Shown here one piece after another: positions 1-12,000 of a stretch of 64,000 bases of DNA. The DNA lies in contig OZ059897.1 of NCBI GenBank assembly GCA_964057225.1, positions 17,174,001 to 17,238,000 of the forward strand, given 5' to 3'. The notes beneath the pieces are model-generated. The model worked only from the letters and a program-made list of their open reading frames with translations, did no database searches and had not been told where the DNA came from. Both the position numbers and the translations under genes were made by a program. Each line of letters opens with the position of its first letter. Positions within the stretch are counted from its first letter, which is position 1. Source of the DNA: Auanema rhodensis. Taxonomy: Eukaryota > Nematoda > Chromadorea > Rhabditida > Rhabditidae.

Positions 1-120
1 CAATATCAATAAAAATTTGTTTTTAGACTAATATGAACATGGTGAATCTAATTTTGAAAACCGCATCTCTTTATCCTTCACGGGGAGCGAGTTTCATACC
101 AAGTGCACATCACGTGTACA

Positions 121-140
121 TTTAATTAGCATAAATTAAA
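121..140. other. AT-rich inverted repeat TTTAATT-6-AATTAAA (example)
   Basis: Perfect 7-bp arms separated by AGCATA at monomer positions 121-140. Subtypes with AATTGAA or AATGAAA lose one pair in the right arm, so the perfect form is restricted to the AATTAAA subtypes, which are the most frequent ones. It may extrude as a small hairpin or act as a flexible linker; no function is shown. Confidence 0.8.
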
Positions 141-160
141 GTTCACGTAAATTTCAAAGT

Positions 161-173
161 CATGGTTACCATG
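161..173. other. 13-bp palindrome CATGGTTACCATG (example; in most monomers)
   Basis: Perfect inverted repeat with 6-bp arms CATGGT/ACCATG around one central T, at monomer positions 161-173. It contains GGTTACC, a BstEII-type site. A large minority of monomers have CATGGTTGCCATG, which keeps 5-bp arms with a 3-base centre. Short dyads like this are common in centromeric satellites that lack a functional CENP-B box and are proposed to form non-B structures. Confidence 0.85.
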
Positions 174-278
174 CACCAATATCAATGAAAATTTGTTTTT
201 AGACTAATATGAACATGGTGAATCTAATTTTGAAAACCGTATCTCTTTATCTTTCACGGGAAGCGAGTTACATACCAA

Positions 279-295
279 GTACACATCACGTGTAC
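279..295. other. Inverted repeat GTACAC-5-GTGTAC containing CACGTG (example)
   Basis: GTACACATCACGTGTAC has perfect 6-bp arms around a 5-base spacer (monomer positions 103-119). It occurs in monomers of the AAGTACAC subtype; other copies have GTGCAC in the left arm, giving one mismatch. The CACGTG hexamer inside it is itself a palindrome and becomes CGCGTG in a large subset of monomers. Confidence 0.8.
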
Positions 296-1306
296 ATTTA
301 ATTAGCATAAATGAAAGTTCACGTAAATTTGAAAGTCATGGTTACCATGCACCAATATCAATAAAAATTTGTATTCAGACTAATATGGACATGGGGAATC
401 TAATTTTCAAAACCGCATCTCTTTATCTTTCACGGGAAGCGAGTTTCATACAAGTGCACATCACGTGTACATTTAATTAGCATAAATTGAAGTTCACGTA
501 AATTTCAAAGTCATGGTTACCATGCACCAATATGAATAAGAATTTGTTTTTAGACTAATATGGACATGGGGAATCTAATTTTGAAAACCGCATCTTTTCA
601 TCTTTCACGGGAAGCGAGTTACATACCGAGTGCACATCACGTGTACATTTAATTAGCATAAATTAAAGTTCACGTAAATTTCAAAGTCATGGTTACCATG
701 CATCAATATCAATAAAAATTTGTTTTCAGACTAATATGGACATGGGGAATCTAATTTTGAAAACCGCATCTCTTTATCTTTCACGGGAAGCGAGTTACAT
801 ACCGAGTGCACATCACGTGTACATTTAATTAGCATAAATTAAAGTTCACGTAAATTTCAAAGTCATGGTTACCATGCATCAATATCAATGAAAATTTGTT
901 TTTAGACTAATATGGACTTGGGGAATCTAATTTTGAAAACCGCCTCTCTTTATCTTTCACGGGAAGCGAGTTTCATACCAAGTGCACATCACGTGTACAT
1001 TTAATTAGCATAAATTAAAGTTCACGTAAATTTCAAAATCATGGTTACCATGCATCAATATCAATAAAAATTTGTTTTCAGACTAATATGGACATGGGGA
1101 ATCTAATTTTGAAAACCGCATCTCTTCATCTTTCACGGGAAGCGAGTTACATACCAAGTACACATCGCGTGTACATTTAATTAGCATAAATTGAAGTTCA
1201 CGTGAATTTCAAAGTCATGGTTACCATGCACCAATATGAATAAGAATTTGTTTTTAGACTAATGTGGGCATGGGGAATCTAATTTTGAAAACCGCATCTC
1301 TTTATC

Positions 1307-1323
1307 TTTCACGGGAAGCGAGA
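1307..1323 (+). other. CENP-B-box-like 17-bp motif (example; one per monomer)
   Basis: TTTCACGGGAAGCGAGA. Compared with the mammalian CENP-B box YTTCGTTGGAARCGGGA, 13 of 17 positions agree, including 7 of the 9 bases regarded as essential (NTTCGNNNNANNCGGGN). The two essential mismatches are both A for G. It sits at monomer positions 76-92 and recurs every 176 bp. Subtypes ending GAGT match 12 of 17. Some copies vary inside it (CATGGG, CACGTG, CACGAG, CGGGGAG). The match is by eye. Whether any CENP-B-type or pogo-transposase-derived protein binds it is unknown, and chance similarity is possible. Confidence 0.4.
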
Positions 1324-4300
1324 TACATACCAAGTGCACATCGCGTGTACATTTAATTAGCATAAATTGAAGTTCACGTAAATTTCAAAGTCATGGTTGC
1401 CATGCACCAATATGAATAAGAATTTGTTTTTAGACTAATATGGACATGGGGAATCTAATTTTGAAAACCGCATCTCTTTATCTTTCACGGGAAGCGAGTT
1501 ACATACCGAGTGCACATCACGTGTACATTTAATTAGCATAAATTAAAGTTCACGTAAATTTCGAAGTCATGGTTACCATGCATCAATATCAATAAAATAT
1601 TGTTTTTAGACTAATATGGACTTGGGGAATCTAATTTTGAAAACCGCATCTCTTCATCTTTCACGGGAAGCGAGTTACATACCAAGTACACATCGCGTGT
1701 ACATTTAATTAGCATAAATTGAAGTTCACGTGAATTTCAAAGTCATGGTTACCATGCACCAATATGAATAAGAATTTGTTTTTAGACTAATGTGGACATG
1801 GGGAATCTAATTTTGAAAACCGCATCTCTTTATCTTTCACGGGAAGCGAGATACATACCAAGTGCACATCGCGTGTACATTTAATTAGCATAAATTAAAG
1901 TTCACGTAAATTTCAAAGTCATGGTTACCATGCACCAATACGAATAAGAATTTGTTTTTAGACTAATGTGGACATGGGGAATCTAATTTTGAAAACGGCA
2001 TCTCTTTATCTTTCACGGGAAGCGAGATACATACCAAGTGCACATCGCGTGTACATTTAATTAGCATAAATTAAAGTTCACGTAAATTTCAAAGTCATGG
2101 TTGCCATGCACCAATATGAATAAGAATTTGTTTTTAGACTAATATGGACATGGGGAATCTAATTTTGAAAACCGCATCTCTTTATCTTTCACGGGAAGCG
2201 AGTTACATACCGAGTGCACATCACGTGTACATTTAATTAGCATAAATTAAAGTTCACGTAAATTTCAAAGTCATGGTTACCATGCATCAATATCAATAAA
2301 ATATTGTTTTTAGACTAATATGGACTTGGGGAATCTAATTTTGAAAACCGCATCTCTTTATCTTTCACGGGAAGCGAGTTTCATACCAAGTGCACATCGC
2401 GTGTACATTTAATTAGCATAAATTGAAGTTCACGTGAATTTCAAAGTCATGGTTACCGTGCACCAATATGAATAAAAATTTGTTTTTAGACTAATGTGGA
2501 CATGGGGAATCTAATTTTGAAAACCGCATCTCTTTATCTTTCATGGGAAGCGAGATACATACCGAGTGCACATCGCGTGTACATTTAATTAGCATAAATT
2601 GAAGTTCACGTGAATTTCAAAGTCATGGTTGCCATGCACCAATATCAATAAAAATTTGGTTTTAGACTAATATGGATATGGGGAATCTAATTTTGAAAAC
2701 CGCATCTCTTTATCTTTCACGGGAAGCGAGTTTCATACCAAGTGCACATCACGTGTACATTTAATTAGCATAAATTAAAGTTCACGTAAATTTCAAAGTC
2801 ATGGTTACCATGCACCAATATCAACAAAATATTGTTTTTAGACTAATATGGACTTGGGGAATCTAATTTTGAAAACCGCATCTCTTTATCTTTCACGGGA
2901 AGCGAGTTACATACCGAGTGCACATCACGTGTACATTTAATTAGCATAAATTGAAGTTCACGTGAATTTCAAAGTCATGGTTACCATGCACCAATATCAA
3001 TAAAAATTTGTTTTCAGACTAATATGGACATGGGGAATCTAATTTTGAAAACCGCATCTCTTCATCTTTCATGGGAAGCGAGATACATACCGAGTGCACA
3101 TCGCGTGTACATTTAATTAGCATAAATTAAAGTTCACGTGAATTTCAAAGTCATGGTTGCCATGCACCAATATCAATAAAAATTTGGTTTTAGACTAATA
3201 TGGATATGTGGAATCTAATTTTGAAAACCGCATCTCTTTATCTTTCACGGGAAGCGAGTTTCATACCAAGTGCACATCACGTGTACATTTAATTAGCATA
3301 AATTAAAGTTCACGTAAATTTCAAAGTCATGGTTACCATGCACCAATATCAATAAAATATTGTTTTTAGACTAATATGGACTTGGGGAATCTAATTTTGA
3401 AAACCGCATCTCTTTATCTTTCACGGGAAGCGAGTTTCATACCAAGTGCACATCACATGTACATTTAATTAGCATAAATTAAAGTTCACGTAAATTTCGA
3501 AGTCATGGTTACCATGCACTAATATCAATGAAAATTTGGTTTTAGACTAATATGGATATGGGGAATCTAATTTTGAAAACCGCATCTCTTTATCTTTCAC
3601 GTGAAGCGAAATACATACCAAGTGCACATCACGTGTACATTTAATTAGCATAAATTGAAGTTCACGTAAATTTCAAAGTCATGGTTACCATGCACCAATA
3701 TCAATAAAATATTGTTTTTAGACTAATATGGACTTGGGGAATCTAATTTTGAAAACCGCATCTTTTCATCTTTCACGGGAAGCGAGTTACATACCAAGTA
3801 CACATCACGTGTACATTTAATTAGCATAAATTAAAGTTCACGTAAATTTCGAAGTCATGGTTACCATGCACTAATATCAATGAAAATTTGGTTTTAGACT
3901 AATATGGATATGGGGAATCTAATTTTGAAAACCGCATCTCTTTATCTTTCACGGGAAGCGAGATACATACCAAGTGCACATCGCGTGTACATTTAATTAG
4001 CATAAATTAAAGTTCACGTAAATTTCAAAGTCATGGTTGCCATGCACCAATATGAATAAGAATTTGTTTTTAGACTAATATGGACATGGGGAATCTAATT
4101 TTGAAAACCGCATCTCTTTATCTTTCACGGGAAGCGAGTTACATACCGAGTGCACATCACGTGTACATTTAATTAGCATAAATTAAAGTTCACGTAAATT
4201 TCAAAGTCATGGTTACCATGCATCAATATCAATAAAATATTGTTTTTAGACTAATATGGACTTGGGGAATCTAATTTTGAAAACCGCATCTCTTTATCTT

Positions 4301-4969
4301 TCACGGGAAGCGAGTTTCATACCAAGTGCACATCGCGTGTACATTTAATTAGCATAAATTGAAGTTCACGTGAATTTCAAAGTCATGGTTACCATGCACC
4401 AATATGAATAAGAATTTGTTTTTAGACTAATGTGGACATGGGGAATCTAATTTTGAAAACCGCATCTCTTTATCTTTCATGGGAAGCGAGATACATACCG
4501 AGTGCACATCGCGTGTACATTTAATTAGCATAAATTAAAGTTCTCGTGAATTTCAAAGTCATGGTTGCCATGCACCAATATCAATAAAAATTTGGTTTTA
4601 GACTAATATGGATATGGGGAATCTAATTTTGAAAACCGCATCTCTTTATCTTTCACGGGAAGCGAGTTTCATACCAAGTGCACATCACGTGTACATTTAA
4701 TTAGCATAAATTAAAGTTCACGTAAATTTCAAAATCATGGTTACCATGCACCAATATCAATAAAAATTTGTTTTCAGACTAATATGGACATGGGGAATCT
4801 AATTTTGAAAACCGCATCTCTTCATCTTTCACGGGAAGCGAGTTACATACCAAGTACACATCACGTGTACATTTAATTAGCATAAATTGAAGTTCACGTA
4901 AATTTCAAAATCATGGTTACCATGCACCAATATGAATAAGAATTTGTTTTTAGACTAATGTGGACATGT

Positions 4970-6064
4970 GGAATCTAATTTTGAAAACCGCATCTCTTTA
5001 TCTTTCACGGGAAGCGAGATACATACCAAGTGCACACCGCGTGTACATTTAATTAGCATAAATTAAAGTTCACGTAAATTTCAAAGTCATGGTTACCATG
5101 CACCAATATCAACAAAATATTGTTTTTAGACTAATATGGACTTGGGGAATCTAATTTTGAAAACCGCATCTCTTTATCTTTCACGGGAAGCGAGTTTCAT
5201 ACCAAGTGCACATCACGTGTACATTTAATTAGCATAAATTAAAGTTCACGTAAATTTCAAAGTCATGGTTACCATGCACCAATATCAACAAAATATTGTT
5301 TTTAGACTAATATGGACTTGGGGAATCTAATTTTGAAAACCGCATCTCTTTATCTTTCACGGGAAGCGAGTTTCATACCAAGTGCACACCACATGTACAT
5401 TTAATTAGCATAAATTAAAGTTCACGTAAATTTCGAAGTCATGGTTACCATGCACTAATATCAATGAAAATTTGGTTTTAGACTAATATGGATATGGGGA
5501 ATCTAATTTTGAAAACCGCATCTCTTTATCTTTCACGGGAAGCGAGATACATACCAAGTGCACACCGCGTGTACATTTAATTAGCATAAATTAAAGTTCA
5601 CGTAAATTTCAAAGTCATGGTTACCATGCACCAATATCAACAAAATATTGTTTTTAGACTAATATGGACTTGGGGAATCTAATTTTGAAAACCGCATCTC
5701 TTTATCTTTCACGGGAAGCGAGTTTCATACCAAGTGCACATCACGTGTACATTTAATTAGCATAAATTAAAGTTCACGTAAATTTCAAAGTCATGGTTAC
5801 CATGCACCAATATCAACAAAATATTGTTTTTAGACTAATATGGACTTGGGGAATCTAATTTTGAAAACCGCATCTCTTTATCTTTCACGGGAAGCGAGTT
5901 TCATACCAAGTGCACACCACATGTACATTTAATTAGCATAAATTAAAGTTCACGTAAATTTCGAAGTCATGGTTACCATGCACTAATATCAATGAAAATT
6001 TGGTTTTAGACTAATATGGATATGGGGAATCTAATTTTGAAAACCGCATCTCTTTATCTTTCAC
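4970..6064. repeat. Tandem duplication of a 3-monomer unit (528 bp)
   Basis: Copies 4,970-5,497 and 5,498-6,025 agree at the diagnostic positions I compared, including the rare TCAACAAAATATTG pair of monomers and the unusual GTGCACACCACATG seen at about 5,382 and 5,910 (exactly 528 bp apart). The match breaks upstream at 4,969 (T against G) and downstream near 6,065 (CACGGG against CACGTG). This looks like a recent unequal exchange inside the array. Confidence 0.85.
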
Positions 6065-9000
6065 GTGAAGCGAGTTACATACCAAGTGCATATCACGTGT
6101 ACATTTAATTAGCATAAATTGAAGTTCACGTAAATATCAAAGTCATGGTTACCATGCACCAATATCAATAAAAATTTGTTTTTAGACTAATATGGATATG
6201 GGGAATCTAATTTTGAAAACCGCATCTTTTCATCTTTCACGGGAAGCGAGTTACATACCGAGTGCACATCGCGTGTACATTTAATTAGCATAAATTAAAG
6301 TTCACGTAAATTTCAAAGTCATGGTTACCATGCATCAATATCAATAAAATATTGTTTTTAGACTAATATGGATATGGGGAATCTAATTTTGAAAACCGCA
6401 TCTTTTCATCTTTCACGGGAAGCGAGTTACATACCAAGTACACATCACGTGTACATTTAATTAGCATAAATTAAAGTTCACGTAAATTTCAAAGTCATGG
6501 TTACCATGCACCAATATCAATGAAAATTTGTTTTTAGACTAATATGGACATGGGGAATCTAATTTTAAAAACCGCATCTCTTTATCTTTCACGGGAAGCG
6601 AGTTTCATACAAGTGCACATCACGTGTACATTTAATTAGCATAAATTGAAGTTCACGTAAATTTCAAAGTCATGGTTACCATGCACCAATATGAATAAGA
6701 ATTTGTTTTTAGACTAATATGGACTTGGGGAATCTAATTTTGAAAACCGCATCTCTTTATCTTTCACGGGAAGCGAGTTTCATACCAAGTGCACATCACG
6801 TGTACATTTAATTAGCATAAATTGAAGTTCACGTAAATTTAAAATCATGGTTACCATGCACCAATATCAATAAAAATTTGTTTTTAGACTAATATGAACA
6901 TGGTGAATCTAATTTTGAAAACCGCATCTCTTTATCTTTCACGGGGAGCGAGTTTCATACCAAGTGCACATCACGTGTACATTTAATTAGCATAAATTAA
7001 AGTTCACGTAAATTTCAAAGTCATGGTTACCATGCACCAATATCAATAAAAATTTGTTTTTAGACTAATATGAACATGGTGAATCTAATTTTGAAAACCG
7101 CATCTCTTTATCTTTCACGGGAAGCGAGTTACATACCAAGTACACATCACGTGTACATTTAATTAGCATAAATTAAAGTTCACGTAAATTTCAAAATCAT
7201 GGTTACCATGCACCAATATGAATAAGAATTTGTTTTTAGACTAATGTGGACATGGGGAATCTAATTTTGAAAACCGCATCTCTTTATCTTTCACGGGAAG
7301 CGAGATACATACCAAGTGCACATCGCGTGTACATTTAATTAGCATAAATTAAAGTTCACGTAAATTTCAAAGTCATGGTTGCCATGCACCAATATGAATA
7401 AGAATTTGTTTTTAGACTAATATGGACATGGGGAATCTAATTTTGAAAACCGCATCTCTTTATCTTTCACGGGGAGCGAGTTACATACCGAGTGCACATC
7501 ACGTGTACATTTAATTAGCATAAATTAAAGTTCACGTAAATTTCAAAGTCATGGTTACCATGCATCAATATCAATAAAATATTGTTTTAAGACTAATATG
7601 GACTTGGGGAATCTAATTTTGAAAACCGCATCTCTTCATCTTTCACGGGAAGCGAGTTACATACCAAGTACACATCGCGTGTACATTTAATTAGCATAAA
7701 TTGAAGTTCACGTGAATTTCAAAGTCATGGTTACCATGCACCAATATGAATAAGAATTTGTTTTTAGACTAATGTGGACATGGGGAATCTAATTTTGAAA
7801 ACCGCATCTCTTTATCTTTCACGGGAAGCGAGATACATACCAAGTGCACATCGCGTGTACATTTAATTAGCATAAATTAAAGTTCACGTAAATTTCAAAG
7901 TCATGGTTGCCATGCACCAATATGAATAAGAATTTGTTTTTAGACTAATATGGACATGGGGAATCTAATTTTGAAAACCGCATCTCTTTATCTTTCACGG
8001 GAAGCGAGATACATACCAAGTGCAGATCGCGTGTACATTTAATTAGCATAAATTAAAGTTCACGTAAATTTCAAAGTCATGGTTGCCATGCACCAATATG
8101 AATAACAATTTGTTTTTAGACTAATATGGACATGGGGAATCTAATTTTGAAAACCGCATCTCTTTATCTTTCACGGGGAGCGAGTTACATACCGAGTGCA
8201 CATCACGTGTACATTTAATTAGCATAAATTAAAGTTCACGTAAATTTCAAAGTCATGGTTACCATGCATCAATATCAATAAAATATTGTTTTTAGACTAA
8301 TATGGACTTGGGGAATCTAATTTTGAAAACCGCATCTCTTCATCTTTCACGGGAAGCGAGTTACATACCAAGTACACATCGCGTGTACATTTAATTAGCA
8401 TAAATTGAAGTTCACGTGAATTTCAAAGTCATGGTTACCATGCACCAATATGAATAAGAATTTGTTTTTAGACTAATGTGGACATGGGGAATCTAATTTT
8501 GAAAACCGCATCTCTTTATCTTTCACGGGAAGCGAGATACATACCAAGTGCACATCGCGTGTACATTTAATTAGCATAAATTAAAGTTCACGTAAATTTC
8601 AAAGTCATGGTTGCCATGCACCAATATGAATAAGAATTTGTTTTTAGACTAATATGGACATGGGGAATCTAATTTTGAAAACCGCATCTCTTTATCTTTC
8701 ACGGGAAGCGAGTTACATACCGAGTGCACATCACGTGTACATTTAATTAGCATAAATTAAAGTTCACGTAAATTTCAAAGTCATGGTTACCATGCATCAA
8801 TATCAATAAAATATTGTTTTTAGACTAATATGGACTTGGGGAATCTAATTTTGAAAACCGCATCTCTTTATCTTTCACGGGAAGCGAGTTTCATACCAAG
8901 TGCACATCGCGTGTACATTTAATTAGCATAAATTGAAGTTCACGTGAATTTCAAAGTCATGGTTACCATGCACCAATATGAATAAGAATTTGTTTTTAGA

Positions 9001-12000
9001 CTAATGTGGACATGGGGAATCTAATTTTGAAAACCGCATCTCTTTATCTTTCACGGGAAGCGAGTTTCATACCAAGTGCACATCGCGTGTACATTTAATT
9101 AGCATAAATTGAAGTTCACGTGAATTTCAAAGTCATGGTTACCATGCACCAATATGAATAAGAATTTGTTTTTAGACTAATGTGGACATGGGGAATCTAA
9201 TTTTGAAAACCGCATCTCTTTATCTTTCATGGGAAGCGAGATACATACCGAGTGCACATCGCGTGTACATTTAATTAGCATAAATTAAAGTTCACGTGAA
9301 TTTCAAAGTCATGGTTGCCATGCACCAATATCAATAAAAATTTGGTTTTAGACTAATGTGGACATGGGGAATCTAATTTTGAAAACCGCATCTCTTCATC
9401 TTTCACGAGAAGCGAGTTACATACCAAGTACACATCGCGTGTACATTTAATTAGCATAAATTGAAGTTCACGTGAATTTCAAAGTCATGGTTACCATGCA
9501 CCAATATGAATAAGAATTTGTTTTTAGACTAATGTGGACATGGGGAATCTAATTTTGAAAACCGCATCTCTTTATCTTTCATGGGAAGCGAGTTACATAC
9601 CAAGTACACATCACGTGTACATTTAATTAGCATAAATTGAAGTTCACGTGAATTTCAAAGTCATGGTTACCATGCACCAATATGAATAAGAATTTGTTTT
9701 TAGACTAATGTGGACATGGGGAATCTAATTTTGAAAACCGCATCTCTTCATCTTTCACGAGAAGCGAGTTACATACCAAGTACACATCACGTGTACATTT
9801 AATTAGCATAAATTGAAGTTCACGTGAATTTCAAAGTCATGGTTACCATGCACCAATATGAATAAGAATTTGTTTTTAGACTAATGTGGACATGGGGAAT
9901 CTAATTTTGAAAACCGCATCTCTTTATCTTTCACGGGAAGCGAGATACATACCAAGTGCACACCGCGTGTACATTTAATTAGCATAAATTAAAGTTCACG
10001 TAAATTTCAAAGTCATGGTTACCATGCATCAATATCAATAAAATATTGTTTTTAGACTAATATGGACTTGGGGAATCTAATTTTGAAAACCGCATCTCTT
10101 TATCTTTCACGGGAAGCGAGTTTCATACCAAGTGCACATCGCGTGTACATTTAATTAGCATAAATTGAAGTTCACGTGAATTTCAAAGTCATGGTTACCA
10201 TGCACCAATATGAATAAGAATTTGTTTTTAGACTAATATGGACATGGGGAATCTAATTTTGAAAACCGCATCTCTTTATCTTTCACGGGGAGCGAGTTAC
10301 ATACCGAGTGCACATCACGTGTACATTTAATTAGCATAAATTAAAGTTCACGTAAATTTCAAAGTCATGGTTACCATGCATCAATATCAATAAAATATTG
10401 TTTTTAGACTAATATGGACTTGGGGAATCTAATTTTGAAAACCGCATCTCTTCATCTTTCACGGGAAGCGAGTTACATACCAAGTACACATCGCGTGTAC
10501 ATTTAATTAGCATAAATTGAAGTTCACGTGAATTTCAAAGTCATGGTTACCATGCACCAATATGAATAAGAATTTGTTTTTAGACTAATGTGGACATGGG
10601 GAATCTAATTTTGAAAACCGCATCTCTTTATCTTTCACGGGAAGCGAGTTTCATACCAAGTGCACATCACGTGTACATTTAATTAGCATAAATTAAAGTT
10701 CACGTAAATTTCAAAATCATGGTTACCATGCACCAATATCAATAAAAATTTGTTTTCAGACTAATATGGACATGGGGAATCTAATTTTGAAAACCGCATC
10801 TCTTCATCTTTCACGAGAAGCGAGTTACATACCAAGTACACATCACGTGTACATTTAATTAGCATAAATTGAAGTTCACGTGAATTTCAAAGTCATGGTT
10901 ACCATGCACCAATATGAATAAGAATTTGTTTTTAGACTAATGTGGACATGGGGAATCTAATTTTGAAAACCGCATCTCTTTATCTTTCACGGGAAGCGAG
11001 ATACATACCAAGTGCACACCGCGTGTACATTTAATTAGCATAAATTAAAGTTCACGTAAATTTCAAAGTCATGGTTGCCATGCACCAATATCAATAAAAA
11101 TTTGGTTTTAGACTAATATGGATATGGGGAATCTAATTTTGAAAACCGCATCTCTTTATCTTTCACGGGAAGCGAGTTTCATACCAAGTGCACATCACGT
11201 GTACATTTAATTAGCATAAATTAAAGTTCACGTAAATTTCGAAGTCATGGTTACCATGCACTAATATCAATGAAAATTTGGTTTTAGACTAATATGGATA
11301 TGGGGAATCTAATTTTGAAAACCGCATCTCTTTATCTTTCACGTGAAGCGAGTTACATACCAAGTGCACATCACGTGTACATTTAATTAGCATAAATTGA
11401 AGTTCACGTAAATATCAAAGTCATGGTTACCATGCACCAATATCAATAAAAATTTGTTTTTAGACTAATATGGATATGGGGAATCTAATTTTGAAAACCG
11501 CATCTTTTCATCTTTCACGGGAAGCGAGTTACATACCGAGTGCACATCGCGTGTACATTTAATTAGCATAAATTAAAGTTCACGTAAATTTCAAAGTCAT
11601 GGTTACCATGCATCAATATCAATAAAATATTGTTTTTAGACTAATATGGACTCGGGGAATCTAATTTTGAAAACCGCATCTTTTCATCTTTCACGGGAAG
11701 CGAGTTACATACCAAGTACACATCACGTGTACATTTAATTAGCATAAATTAAAGTTCACGTAAATTTCGAAGTCATGGTTGCCATGCACCAATATGAATA
11801 AGAATTTGTTTTTAGACTAATATGGACATGGGGAATCTAATTTTGAAAACCGCATCTCTTTATCTTTCACGGGAAGCGAGTTACATACCGAGTGCACATC
11901 ACGTGTACATTTAATTAGCATAAATTAAAGTTCACGTAAATTTCAAAGTCATGGTTACCATGCATCAATATCAATAAAATATTGTTTTTAGACTAATATG

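Larger units (their letters stand above)
1..176 (+). repeat. Representative satellite monomer (first full copy)
   Basis: First full copy, used here as the reference register. Order of parts: an A/T-tract segment (1-27); the segment around AGACTAATATG (25-35); TTTTGAAAA (52-60); a pyrimidine-rich stretch; the conserved CACGGGAAGCGAG-type core (here CACGGGGAGCGAG, 79-91); GTGCACATCACGTGTAC (103-119); the inverted repeat TTTAATT...AATTAAA (121-140); GTTCACG (141-147); and the palindrome CATGGTTACCATG (161-173). This copy belongs to the marker subtype with GAACATGGTG near 35 and four Gs before AGCGAG. It also has TTATCCTTC where nearly all others have TTATCTTTC. Choosing base 1 as the monomer start is arbitrary because the array is continuous. 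Confidence 0.95.
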
